This document shows, piece after piece, positions 8,719 to 17,313 of a DNA stretch of 64,000 nucleotides. Both the position numbers and the translations under genes were made by a program. Source of the stretch: SUG1106 sp051883095 (GTDB lineage: Bacteria; Bacillota; Clostridia; Peptostreptococcales; Anaerovoracaceae). Every line of letters starts with the position of its first letter. Position 1 is the first letter of the stretch. The stretch is from the NCBI GenBank assembly GCA_051883095.1, contig JBJETB010000023.1:1-64000 (forward strand), read 5' to 3'. The notes under the pieces are model-generated. The model saw only the letters and a list, made by a program, of their open reading frames with translations. It searched no databases and was not told the origin of the DNA.

Positions 8719-10836
8719 CTACAGCAGTTCTTTTCTTGAAAGATTGATTCTGTTCTGTGCGTCAATCTCGGTAACCTTAACCTTTACGGTGTCACCTACG
8801 TTCATAACGTCCTCTACCTTTTCAACTCTTTCCTTTGCCATCTTGGAGATGTGCAGCAGACCTTCCTTGCCCGGCAGGATTTCGATGAATGCGCCTACAG
8901 AGCCTTTGGCAGTTGACAGGATTCTGGTTACCTTGCCTTCGTAAACCTCGCCTACTTCAACATCCTTGGTGAGGATTTCAATTTCTTTCTTGCAGGCTTC
9001 AGTCATTGCAGCATCTGTACCGTAGATGGAAACAAGGCCGTCATCGTTGATGTCAATCTTGACACCATACTTTTCAACGAGTCCGTTGATGGTTTCTCCG
9101 CCCTTGCCGATAACAACTCTGATCTTATCCGGGTCGATGGTCATGCTGATAGCTCTAGGAGCCCACTTTGACAGCTCAGGACGAGGTGCAGGAATTTCCT
9201 CAAGCATCTTGCCCATGATATACATTCTGCCTTCCTTGGCCTGGTTGAGAGCTTTCTCAAGAATGTCTCTGGAAAGTCCGTGAACCTTGATATCCATCTG
9301 GATAGCTGTTACACCCACCTCAGTACCTGTAACCTTGAAGTCCATGTCGCCCAGGAAGTCTTCCATGCCCTGGATATCTGAAAGGATTGCGAATTCTGAT
9401 GAACCGTCCTCCTTCACTCTCTCGATAAGTCCCATAGCGATACCTGCAACAGGTCTCTTAAGGGGAACACCGGCATCCATAAGTGCCAGACATGAACCGC
9501 ATGTTGAACCCATGGAGGTTGAACCGTTGGATGACAATACCTCAGATACCACTCTGATGGCGTAAGGGAAGTCCTCAACTGACGGAAGTACCGGGATGAG
9601 AGCTCTTTCTGCCAGAGCGCCATGACCGATTTCACGACGTCCCGGTGAACGTGATGTCTTGGCTTCGCCTACAGAATAGCCCGGGAAATTATAGTGGTGC
9701 ATATATCTCTTTGAGGTCTGCTCCGTGATGCCGTCGATGGTCTGAGCTTCACTGGCAGGTGCCAGTGTGCAGACTGACATAACCTGAGTCTGTCCTCTTT
9801 TGAAGAGACCTGTACCGTGAGTTCTCGGCAGCACTCCGGTCTCACACCAGATAGGTCTGATTTCGTCCAGCTTTCTGTTGTCCGGACGTATTCCCTCGTC
9901 CAGAATCATGGTTCTTACAGTTTCCTTGGTGATGTTGTAAAGGACTGAGTCGATGTCCTTGGCTCCTTCCGGATAGATTTCCGCAAAGTGCTCCTTGGTC
10001 TCAACTTCAACAGCGTCCATGTTTTCCAGTCTTTCAAGCTTGTCCGCAGTGTGGATGGCCTCTCTCATCTTAGGAGATGCATATTCTCTTACAGCAGCGT
10101 CGATTTCTTCTGACGGCTTGTAGAGTACAACTTCCTGCTTAGGCTTGCCCACTTCTCTTACAACCTCTTCGATAAACTCTACGATTTTCTTGATTTCCTC
10201 GTGAGCGAAAAGGATTGCATCCAGCATTTCCATCTCAGGCACTTCGTTGGCTCCGGCTTCAACCATCATGATGGCATCCTTAGTACCGGAAACTGTCATG
10301 TGCATGTCGGATTTTTCTCTCTGCTCTAAAGTAGGGTTGATGATGAGCTGACCGTCAACTCTGCCTACTACTACTGAACCTGTCGGGCCGTCCCACGGAA
10401 TGTCCGAGGTTGCCAGTGCAACGGATGAACCGATCATACCGCATACTTCAGGTGAGCAGTCAAGGTCAACTGACATAACTGTCGCTACGACTACTACATC
10501 GTTATAGTAACCCTTCGGGAAAAGCGGGCGGATAGGTCTGTCGATAAGTCTTGATGACAGGATTGCATGCTCGCTTGGTCTTCCTTCTCTCTTGATAAAT
10601 CCGCCGGGAATCTTGCCGGCAGCGTACATTCTCTCTTCATAGTCCACAGAAAGCGGGAAAAAGTCGATATCCGGCTTTGGCTCTTTGGATGCGCATGCTG
10701 TTACGTTTACAACAGTATCTCCGTACTTGACCATTACCTGACCGTTTGCCTGCTCGCAGACCTTGCCGATTTCCAGCTCAAGGAGTCTGCCTCCTACAGC
10801 TGTTCTGAATACTCTGTAATCTTCAAATCTTGACAT
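8719..10836 (-). CDS. pnp: Polyribonucleotide nucleotidyltransferase (PNPase)
   Basis: Phosphorolytic 3'-5' exoribonuclease acting in RNA decay, 705 aa, trimeric in the family. Two RNase PH domains (about 1-220 and 300-540) are joined by a helical linker. A KH domain follows (GKGGETINGLVEKYGVKI) and then a C-terminal S1 domain (GKVTRIL to INLSRKELL). ATG 10836 is preferred over an upstream TTG at 10845, because AGGAGG is only 3 nt from the TTG and 12 nt from the ATG. It lies downstream of rpsO, the usual bacterial arrangement. Confidence 0.97.
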   Translation of the reverse strand: MSRFEDYRVFRTAVGGRLLELEIGKVCEQANGQVMVKYGDTVVNVTACASKEPKPDIDFFPLSVDYEERMYAAGKIPGGFIKREGRPSEHAILSSRLIDRPIRPLFPKGYYNDVVVVATVMSVDLDCSPEVCGMIGSSVALATSDIPWDGPTGSVVVGRVDGQLIINPTLEQREKSDMHMTVSGTKDAIMMVEAGANEVPEMEMLDAILFAHEEIKKIVEFIEEVVREVGKPKQEVVLYKPSEEIDAAVREYASPKMREAIHTADKLERLENMDAVEVETKEHFAEIYPEGAKDIDSVLYNITKETVRTMILDEGIRPDNRKLDEIRPIWCETGVLPRTHGTGLFKRGQTQVMSVCTLAPASEAQTIDGITEQTSKRYMHHYNFPGYSVGEAKTSRSPGRREIGHGALAERALIPVLPSVEDFPYAIRVVSEVLSSNGSTSMGSTCGSCLALMDAGVPLKRPVAGIAMGLIERVKEDGSSEFAILSDIQGMEDFLGDMDFKVTGTEVGVTAIQMDIKVHGLSRDILEKALNQAKEGRMYIMGKMLEEIPAPRPELSKWAPRAISMTIDPDKIRVVIGKGGETINGLVEKYGVKIDINDDGLVSIYGTDAAMTEACKKEIEILTKDVEVGEVYEGKVTRILSTAKGSVGAFIEILPGKEGLLHISKMAKERVEKVEDVMNVGDTVKVKVTEIDAQNRINLSRKELL

Positions 10837-10879
10837 AATTAACAACTACCTCCTGTTAATTTTCTCTTTAATTATAACG

Positions 10880-10905
10880 AAAGCGGGGATAATACGCCCC
10901 GCTTT
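10880..10905 (-). terminator. Stem-loop between rpsO and pnp
   Basis: AAGCGGGG/CCCCGCTT with one more A-T pair, loop of 8 nt, 5 nt after the rpsO stop. This is a candidate attenuator or processing hairpin. A TATAAT box just downstream on the minus strand could also serve pnp. Confidence 0.65.
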
Positions 10906-10909
10906 GCTG

Positions 10910-11176
10910 TTATTTTCTTAATCCTAAACGTGCGATCAGAGTTCTGTATCTCTCTAAGTCATTTTCCTTCAGGTATGCAAGAAGGTTTCTTCTCTGACCT
11001 ACCATCTTTAAAAGACCTCTTCTGGAGTGGTGGTCTTTCTTATGAACTTTCAGATGTTCGTTAAGGTCGTTGATTCTGTAAGTCAGAATGGCAACCTGAA
11101 CTTCAGGGGAACCTGTGTCTCCCTCTTTAAGCTGATAGTCCTTGATGATCTGCTGTTTCATTTCTTTAGTAATCAT
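10910..11176 (-). CDS. rpsO: 30S ribosomal protein S15
   Basis: Small-subunit protein that binds 16S rRNA, 88 aa, full length. Typical sequence includes GDTGSPEVQVAILTYRINDL and the HHSRRGLLKMVGQRR rRNA-binding segment. It sits immediately upstream of pnp and has a strong promoter at 11266-11294. Confidence 0.98.
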   Translation of the reverse strand: MITKEMKQQIIKDYQLKEGDTGSPEVQVAILTYRINDLNEHLKVHKKDHHSRRGLLKMVGQRRNLLAYLKENDLERYRTLIARLGLRK

Positions 11177-11265
11177 TTTTAATTCTCCTTTTCTTCATTC
11201 GCCTCAGCCGGGTTATGCGCCGGAGTAGCGTCAAAACGCAGCAGAGGTAATAATTTCAACAATTT

Positions 11266-11294
11266 ATGATACCACAGGCACCGGCCATTGTCAA
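11266..11294 (-). promoter_or_regulatory. Promoter of rpsO
   Basis: Minus strand -35 TTGACA (11289-11294), 17-bp spacer, -10 TATCAT (11266-11271). The leader of about 85 nt contains short GC-rich inverted segments that could carry S15 autoregulation (inference). Confidence 0.7.
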
Positions 11295-11302
11295 TAAAAT
11301 CT

Positions 11303-13705
11303 TTACCACTTGGTCTTTTTGATGTTGTTGTTCTTCATCTTTACAGACTTCTTGTAAAGAAGGTAATCTATGGTCGGTCTCTGGAAGGTCTCAATCTTAG
11401 GATATCCCGGTGCACGGTTGATTTCCGGAAGTTTCATACCGTCCTCTGTGATGGCAACGTCGAAGCCCAGATATTCAAGCTGCGGCATTTCCTTATTGAG
11501 GTCGATAACCCCCTGCTTGATGATATCCCAGTTAGGAAGATCTCCTTCCAGCAGAGCTCCTGTATCAGGGTGATGATCACATGGCAGAATGTTGTTTTCT
11601 GTAATAATCTTGCCGTTATGGAAATGTCCTGTCTCCATATCAACCTGGACGAACATGCCGCCGGCTCCCATGTTGTCAACAGCTCCCGTCTTTTTGGAGC
11701 CAACTCTCATATAGGCATTTCCTATCTGCGGAGTCTTGCCGTCCCTCATAAATGTGATGATTCTGAGAGTATTTACAGCGCCGGAATAGATGTTGTCTAT
11801 AACGTGATGCTGCTGTATGTACTCTGTAATCAGGTACTGAGACTCAGGGTCACCTAAAATCTTGAGGATATCCTCCCTGGTAGCCTCCTCATGGTTGAGG
11901 AAGTACTTGCCGTCGTGATATGAAAGCTTATAGAAGCCCTGTCCCTGGGAACCTCTCTGAGGCTTACAGGCCAGCGCGCCTTCATGCTTTGCCAGCTCGA
12001 ATACTGACTCCAGGTCGTTGGAACAGTAGTCCGGCAGGTCCATGAGAGGAATTATTCTCTTTTCGCCGTTTCTGACGGAAACGTGATAATAGTATTTAGG
12101 GAAGAACTGAGAGTAATTGCTGCAGATATATTTTACAGTAATCTTGTCCTCCAGCCATACTCTGTATTTATTGTTTATATGTCTCAGGTATCTGTAGTCA
12201 TAGTCTGAGATGAAATTTGTATAGTTTTCCCTGGTTATGCCGTACTGCTCCAGTCTGTAGGAAAGGAATCCGTGCTTATAGGCCCAGATCTTGTCCTTCA
12301 GTGAAACTCCGTTGTGTGAGAAGAAGTCATCCTTTACGGTTACGTACCACCACTTGTAGATGAGCGGTCTCATGTTAGGAGGGCAGAAAAGCTTGGCCAG
12401 TCTTATCCAAAGGAAAGTATCCGATTTTTTCCTGAAGTTGTTCTTTCTGAACTGAGGGTCCTTGGCCTGTTCATACTTCTGATCCACCTTCATTCTGAAA
12501 TATTCGGTCATTTCATCATTGAATCCGATTACCTGAGGATAGTACGGCTGATCGGAAAAGTCCACCAACTTGAAGCCATCCTCGGTGATGAGGATATCCA
12601 CTCCCATGAGCTCAATCTGCGGTATGAATCTGCAGATTTCGATTATGGTGTCGTTAAGCTTCTGCCAGCCCGGAATCTTCTCCACCTTTTTGCCGTCTGC
12701 TCCTGTAAACTCAAAACCTTCCTCGATATGGTTGTTTTCGTCAAGATGTTTTCCCGGTCCTATTTCTCCTGTCTCCACATCTACCGGATAGTAATAGAAG
12801 CGGGCTATCTTGGCAGGCTGTCCCTTCTTAGGCAGAACCGTCTGGTCCTCCATGAAGTTCTTTTCGTAAACACCGTCGTCGGAGTTGATTTCTTTCTGGT
12901 CTTCGCTGTCACCGCTGAATTCTTCAACGTTATCGCCTGTACGCTCCTCCATGTCATCGATATCCACAGTTCCTTCCTGTGGTGAAACACGCAGATATGC
13001 CTGCCCTATTCTGGGATTGTCCGCATACTTGTTATATACCATAAGTCTGAGGAGACTTGTGGCAGTTTCCTTATCGGCTCTGTAATCTGCCGCTACGTCA
13101 ACATACTCGGTGAGAACGTATATGCCGGTTTTGGCCATCTCATGCAGCTTTTGGGCCAGCTTTTTTTCTGATATTTCACCGCCGTTAAAGTAGTATGCCC
13201 CGTCTCTGTATTCAATTTTTTCGCAGGACAGACCGGCTGTCTTCCTTAGAGCGGTCTTGCCTTTTTCCTTTATGAGATTCAGCACATCATCCATGGTATC
13301 GCCGTACTGCTCAGGGCAGTCTCCCAGCTTGATTATCATGGTTTCACCATCTCTCAGGTAGAGATGATAGTACTGATAAGGTAAATATTCTTTATATGGT
13401 TTAAGTACTTTTCTGGTAGTAACTCTGTCCTTTATCCATTTTCTGAAAATATCGTTGACCGGATAAATATAGCAGTAATCGTGAACGGAGATGAAATCCT
13501 TCACATTGCTGTCGTCTATTCCATATCTTTCAACAATCTCAGGCAAAAACCCATGCTTGTAGGCCCACTTTTTTTCTGCCTCGGAATATCCGGTGCTATG
13601 GTTCTTGCTGTACTGAACTGAGTTAAGCCACCAGCGCGCCTTGGCGCCGTAAAAGCCCTTGATACGCATGTCCATTGACTTGAATTTTCTGATTAAACTG
13701 CTCAT
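11303..13705 (-). CDS. Tandem sugar-transfer-associated ATP-grasp protein
   Basis: An 800-aa protein made of two homologous halves. Each half has a YKHGFL motif, a Y-x-YL-x-I-N--R-W--K-x-T central segment and a C-terminal PQIELMGVDILITEDG/PQLEYLGFDVAITEDG ATP-grasp signature. The family (ATPgrasp_ST) is linked to polysaccharide or peptidyl modification and carries out ATP-dependent carboxylate ligation; the substrate is unknown. The first half has an acidic insert (about residues 260-300) absent from the second. ATG 13705 is chosen for AAGGG 9 nt upstream. It has its own promoter and no polysaccharide genes next to it. Confidence 0.75.
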   Translation of the reverse strand: MSSLIRKFKSMDMRIKGFYGAKARWWLNSVQYSKNHSTGYSEAEKKWAYKHGFLPEIVERYGIDDSNVKDFISVHDYCYIYPVNDIFRKWIKDRVTTRKVLKPYKEYLPYQYYHLYLRDGETMIIKLGDCPEQYGDTMDDVLNLIKEKGKTALRKTAGLSCEKIEYRDGAYYFNGGEISEKKLAQKLHEMAKTGIYVLTEYVDVAADYRADKETATSLLRLMVYNKYADNPRIGQAYLRVSPQEGTVDIDDMEERTGDNVEEFSGDSEDQKEINSDDGVYEKNFMEDQTVLPKKGQPAKIARFYYYPVDVETGEIGPGKHLDENNHIEEGFEFTGADGKKVEKIPGWQKLNDTIIEICRFIPQIELMGVDILITEDGFKLVDFSDQPYYPQVIGFNDEMTEYFRMKVDQKYEQAKDPQFRKNNFRKKSDTFLWIRLAKLFCPPNMRPLIYKWWYVTVKDDFFSHNGVSLKDKIWAYKHGFLSYRLEQYGITRENYTNFISDYDYRYLRHINNKYRVWLEDKITVKYICSNYSQFFPKYYYHVSVRNGEKRIIPLMDLPDYCSNDLESVFELAKHEGALACKPQRGSQGQGFYKLSYHDGKYFLNHEEATREDILKILGDPESQYLITEYIQQHHVIDNIYSGAVNTLRIITFMRDGKTPQIGNAYMRVGSKKTGAVDNMGAGGMFVQVDMETGHFHNGKIITENNILPCDHHPDTGALLEGDLPNWDIIKQGVIDLNKEMPQLEYLGFDVAITEDGMKLPEINRAPGYPKIETFQRPTIDYLLYKKSVKMKNNNIKKTKW

Positions 13706-13745
13706 AATATATGCCCTTCTCAATCTATTAATTAAATGCACTCTA

Positions 13746-13774
13746 ATTATATACTCTTGCCGTCTGTAAATCAA
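13746..13774 (-). promoter_or_regulatory. Promoter of the tandem ATP-grasp gene
   Basis: Minus strand -35 TTGATT (13769-13774), 17-bp spacer, consensus -10 TATAAT (13746-13751), placed just after the ribF stop codon. Confidence 0.65.
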
Positions 13775-13785
13775 TATTCAATATA

Positions 13786-14709
13786 TTACAGACCGTGATA
13801 ATCCCTGGCCTCCTGACAGTCTCTGGCTATCTGGGCTGAAAGCTCCTCAACGCTGCTGAATTTCACCTCGTCTCTGGTCATTTTGACAAACTCCACCTTT
13901 ATGTATTTGCCGTAAAGTTCCTTGTCAAAATTGAAGATGTGAGTCTCCATATTCTTCTTGAATGTGCCGATGGTCGGTTTGACTCCTACGTTGGTCACGC
14001 TCGGATATCTTACACCGTTGTACAGGCAGTATGTCACATATACACCGTTTGGAGGTGTCACCATGGTCTCATCGATCATTATATTGGATGTCGGAAAGCC
14101 GATAGTCTTGCCCAGACGGTTGCCTACAACCACTTCTCCGCCTATGTCGTAGTTTCTGCCCAGATATTTAGGGCACTCGTCCACTTCACCGGCTTTGATG
14201 AGACCGCGTATAAGTGTGGAGCTTACCACATCGCCGTCGATAATAACAGGCGGAATCTGGTTGACACCGAAGCCGTACTTCTGTCCCAGTTCCTTAAGCA
14301 TTTCATCATTTCCTGCCGCCTTGTAGCCGAAGCGGTGATTGAAGCCGCAGAAAACTTCCTTTGCATTGAACATATCCACCAGAAACTTCTTTACGTATTC
14401 TTCCGGCGGTGTAGTCATTATTTCCTTCGTGAATTCAATATTGAAAAGATAGTCAACCCCCAGTTTTTCGATTAGGTCGGCCTTTTCTTCCTGATAAATG
14501 ATATTCTTTACCGGTTTGGAGCCGGGAATCAGATTTTTAGGAAGGGTGGAAAAGGTGAAAACGGCACTCTTCAGTCCTTTTTCATGTGCCTTTTCCACAG
14601 CTGCTCTTATCAGAGCCTGATGTCCTGCGTGTACTCCGTCAAAATTTCCAAGAGCAACGCAGCATGGCTGAATATTTTTTATTTCCTCTATAGTATTAAA
14701 TGTTTCCAT
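13786..14709 (-). CDS. ribF: Bifunctional riboflavin kinase/FAD synthetase
   Basis: Makes FMN and then FAD from riboflavin, 307 aa, cytoplasmic. The N-terminal nucleotidyltransferase domain has GNFDGVHAGHQALI (about residues 21-34) and a later SSTLIRGLIKAGE. The C-terminal kinase domain shows GKTIGFPTSNI and GVYVTY. The start overlaps the truB stop by 1 bp, so it is translated from the nusA-truB transcript. No FMN riboswitch precedes it. Confidence 0.95.
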   Translation of the reverse strand: METFNTIEEIKNIQPCCVALGNFDGVHAGHQALIRAAVEKAHEKGLKSAVFTFSTLPKNLIPGSKPVKNIIYQEEKADLIEKLGVDYLFNIEFTKEIMTTPPEEYVKKFLVDMFNAKEVFCGFNHRFGYKAAGNDEMLKELGQKYGFGVNQIPPVIIDGDVVSSTLIRGLIKAGEVDECPKYLGRNYDIGGEVVVGNRLGKTIGFPTSNIMIDETMVTPPNGVYVTYCLYNGVRYPSVTNVGVKPTIGTFKKNMETHIFNFDKELYGKYIKVEFVKMTRDEVKFSSVEELSAQIARDCQEARDYHGL

Positions 14710-15725
14710 TAATCATCACTCCTTGCAAATACCTTGTCTGCCACAAGCTTTTTATACTTGTCACTGTGATAAGCAACTCCCAGGAAAGCTTTTCCTCCGG
14801 GGGCTGCCTCGTCCTGTGCATACATTCTGTACATTCTGCGTCCGTCTTCATTCCATTCTCCGGCGGCTGCATCTGGTTCTGTCACAGAAATGCACTCGCC
14901 ATAGGCAACGTGCCATCCGTCAATAAACCTCCTGCCGGTCTCTGGAGCCATTACTGCTTCTCCGAACCTGTCAAGAGGATAATCTATGCCCTTTACATAT
15001 TTTTCAAAAACCTCAGGTATATCTTCGCCGAATTTTCTTTCCGGTGAAAGTCCTGCAGCCTCGGCCACAGACCTGAGCTCATCCAGCGTTACAGCTTCTT
15101 CAGCCGTAAACCTTCCGCTCGCCAGCCTTTCCAGACTCTCCAGACTTGCCCCGCAGCCAAGCGCCGCGCCGGCATCCTGACAGATTGTCCTTATATATGT
15201 TCCTTTGGAGCATTCCACGGTGAAGGTAACCTTTTTGGAATTGCTGTCATGAGCAAAGTCAATAGCCTCGATTTCCAGACTTCTGATGAAAATCTTCCTT
15301 GTCTTCACATCGACTTCCTCACCGGCCCTGGCATACTCATAGAGCCTGCGTCCCTTTACACGCACTGCGCTGTACATGGGAGGTTTCTGCTCTATCCATC
15401 CCCTGAAGCCTTCAAAAGCCTTATATACATCGTCTGGTCTGATGCAGGATGTGTCAGCAGTTCTTGTTATTTCTCCGGTAACATCCTGAGTATCTGTTTC
15501 AATGCCCAGCACCATGGTGCACCTGTATTTTTTCAGATCGCCGTCCAGGTACTCGCATACCCTGGTGGCCTTGCCGATACATACCGGCAGAACACCTGTA
15601 GCCAGCGGATCCAGAGTCCCCGTATGTCCCAGCTTCCTGATGCCGAGAATTTTTCGAAGCTTGTAAATCACATCGTGGGAAGTCAGTCCCGATGGCTTAT
15701 ATATGTTTATTATTCCGTCTTTCAT
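14709..15725 (-). CDS. truB: tRNA pseudouridine(55) synthase
   Basis: Isomerises U55 to pseudouridine in the T-loop of tRNAs, 338 aa. The catalytic Asp lies in LGHTGTLDPLATGVLP (about residues 34-49). The N terminus GIINIYKPSGLTSHDV is typical. A C-terminal segment after about residue 230 is longer than the minimal enzyme. It overlaps nrnA by 4 bp and ribF by 1 bp. Confidence 0.95.
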   Translation of the reverse strand: MKDGIINIYKPSGLTSHDVIYKLRKILGIRKLGHTGTLDPLATGVLPVCIGKATRVCEYLDGDLKKYRCTMVLGIETDTQDVTGEITRTADTSCIRPDDVYKAFEGFRGWIEQKPPMYSAVRVKGRRLYEYARAGEEVDVKTRKIFIRSLEIEAIDFAHDSNSKKVTFTVECSKGTYIRTICQDAGAALGCGASLESLERLASGRFTAEEAVTLDELRSVAEAAGLSPERKFGEDIPEVFEKYVKGIDYPLDRFGEAVMAPETGRRFIDGWHVAYGECISVTEPDAAAGEWNEDGRRMYRMYAQDEAAPGGKAFLGVAYHSDKYKKLVADKVFARSDD

Positions 15726-16693
15726 AGTGCCTCGATCGCCTCACTCAGCTTCGATTTCATCAGGGCCACAGCCTCTTCTACCGTCATATATAAAGTGCAG
15801 CCTGCAGCCTTTACATGACCGCCGCCGCCAAGTTCAGAAGCGATTGTCGCCACATTTCCGCGGCGCTTTGCTCTCAGGCTCACTCTGATTACTCCGGGCT
15901 CCTTTTCTTTTACAAAGGCAGCATATTCCACACCGGAAATGCTTCTGAGATTTTCGATGACGCTGTCCGTCTCAAAAGGCTCTGCTCCTATTTCCTCCAT
16001 ATCACCGAGGGTTATATATGCCACTGCACCTCTGCCTCTTCCGAAAATCTCGAGAGTGGAAAGGGCTCTGGTGGTGACCATCAGCTTCTGCGGCCTCTCA
16101 TTTTCGTAGATTTCCACGCTGACCCTGTTTGTATCCACACCCAGGTCAAAAAGCTCCGCCATGATGATGTGGCAGTTCTTCGTTGTGTTGGAATACTGGA
16201 AATTACCCGTATCAGTGGTTATGGCAGCGAAAATCGCTTCTCCGGTTTCAACGTCAGGTTTAACACCCATTGCCTTTATTAAGCCGTAGATGAGTTCACC
16301 TGTAGCTGCCGCCGCCGGGTCCACGTAATTATAGTCGCAGAAATTTTCCGTCGTACCGTGATGGTCTATACATACCGTGATTTCTGCCGAATCGAACTTC
16401 TCCCTGCGCTGCGGAAATCTGCTGTAGTCTCCGCAGTCCACGCATACGGACACATCCGGATTCTGTATGGCCGAGAGGTCTGAGGTAAACAGTCCTTTGT
16501 CCATAAATCTCAGGTTGGCAGGAATCTGGTCCTCAACGAGAACGTATGCGGTCTTTCCCAGGCTTCTCAGTCCATGGCAGAGAGCCGCCGCCGAACCGAC
16601 AGCATCTCCGTCAGCATTTATATGCGGATAGATGAGAATCTTCTCCGCCTTAAGCAGAACCTCTGCAATTTCCTTGAAAGTATTATTAGCCAT
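15722..16693 (-). CDS. nrnA: DHH-family nanoRNase/pAp phosphatase
   Basis: Degrades 2-5-nt RNA fragments and dephosphorylates pAp, 323 aa. DHH motifs: HINADGDAVGSA (about 24-35), VDCGDYSRF, and VCIDHHGTTENF (about 107-118). The C-terminal DHHA1 domain ends with GGGGHVKAAGCT. It sits in the conserved rbfA-nrnA-truB order, overlapping rbfA by 1 bp. Confidence 0.93.
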   Translation of the reverse strand: MANNTFKEIAEVLLKAEKILIYPHINADGDAVGSAAALCHGLRSLGKTAYVLVEDQIPANLRFMDKGLFTSDLSAIQNPDVSVCVDCGDYSRFPQRREKFDSAEITVCIDHHGTTENFCDYNYVDPAAAATGELIYGLIKAMGVKPDVETGEAIFAAITTDTGNFQYSNTTKNCHIIMAELFDLGVDTNRVSVEIYENERPQKLMVTTRALSTLEIFGRGRGAVAYITLGDMEEIGAEPFETDSVIENLRSISGVEYAAFVKEKEPGVIRVSLRAKRRGNVATIASELGGGGHVKAAGCTLYMTVEEAVALMKSKLSEAIEAL

Positions 16694-17091
16694 TATTCTT
16701 CTGTGTCCTTCTGATAGCTGTCAAAATCAATATTATCCAGTATTTCGTCTATATGTCTGCCGTAGTCCATAGAATGATCCGGTTTAAAGATCAGCTCAGG
16801 AATATGGCGGACCTTCACCTGTCTTGATATTTCTTTTTTCAGCAGTCCCTTGGCGCTGGAAAGGCCGGCAAGAACCTCCTGTTCCTGCCTTTCCTTTTCC
16901 TCAGGGTCTTTGCTGAAATTAAGCACGGAAACATAGCAGGTGGCGTAGCTGCCGTCGCTTGTGACATCGACACCGGATACGCTGACCATGTTTCCTGTCA
17001 GTCTGGGGTCCTTGATGCCGCTGATGAGCATTTCGCTGACGATTCTGCGAATCTCCTCCCCCAGCCTGCCGCTTCTGTATCCTTTACCCAT
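16693..17091 (-). CDS. rbfA: Ribosome-binding factor A
   Basis: 30S maturation factor with a KH-like fold, 132 aa. Recognisable stretches are RLGEEIRRIVSEML (about 8-21), DPRLTGNMVSVSGVDVTSD, and VKVRHIPELIFKPDHSMDYG. AGGAGG-like TTGGAGG lies 8 nt upstream of ATG 17091. It is separated from infB by an unexpected 213-bp spacer. Confidence 0.94.
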   Translation of the reverse strand: MGKGYRSGRLGEEIRRIVSEMLISGIKDPRLTGNMVSVSGVDVTSDGSYATCYVSVLNFSKDPEEKERQEQEVLAGLSSAKGLLKKEISRQVKVRHIPELIFKPDHSMDYGRHIDEILDNIDFDSYQKDTEE

Positions 17092-17313
17092 AAATTATTT
17101 CCTCCAATTTAAGTTCGCAGGAGTGGAAAGGATAATTTGTGTTCGATTCCGCAGGAGCCGCATAAGCGACCAATTAAGGAGCAGAACAGAGCGGCTAAGA
17201 GCGTCGGCACTGTCTGAGCCTCTGACGGAGGCGAGTTTGCCGCGCTCTCCGCGATGTCTGCACCGTATTGCTGCCGCTTACGGCGACGAGGACAAGAACA
17301 CAAATTATTTCCT
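17092..17313. repeat. 210-bp insertion-like segment between infB and rbfA
   Basis: A 12-bp direct repeat AAATTATTTCCT occurs at 17092-17103 and 17302-17313, exactly 210 bp apart. One copy spans the infB stop and the other is the rbfA ribosome-binding site. Inside lies GC-rich sequence whose ends are inverted relatives: 17120-17144 is complementary, with small gaps, to 17296-17322. There is a GCCTC/GAGGC hairpin at 17218-17232. No transposase is present. It looks like a small non-autonomous insertion or a tandem/inverted duplication; I do not recognise the family. Confidence 0.5.

Noticed and set aside
14710..15000. FMN riboswitch before ribF
   Set aside because: ribF overlaps truB directly, so there is no room for a leader and no RFN-like sequence.
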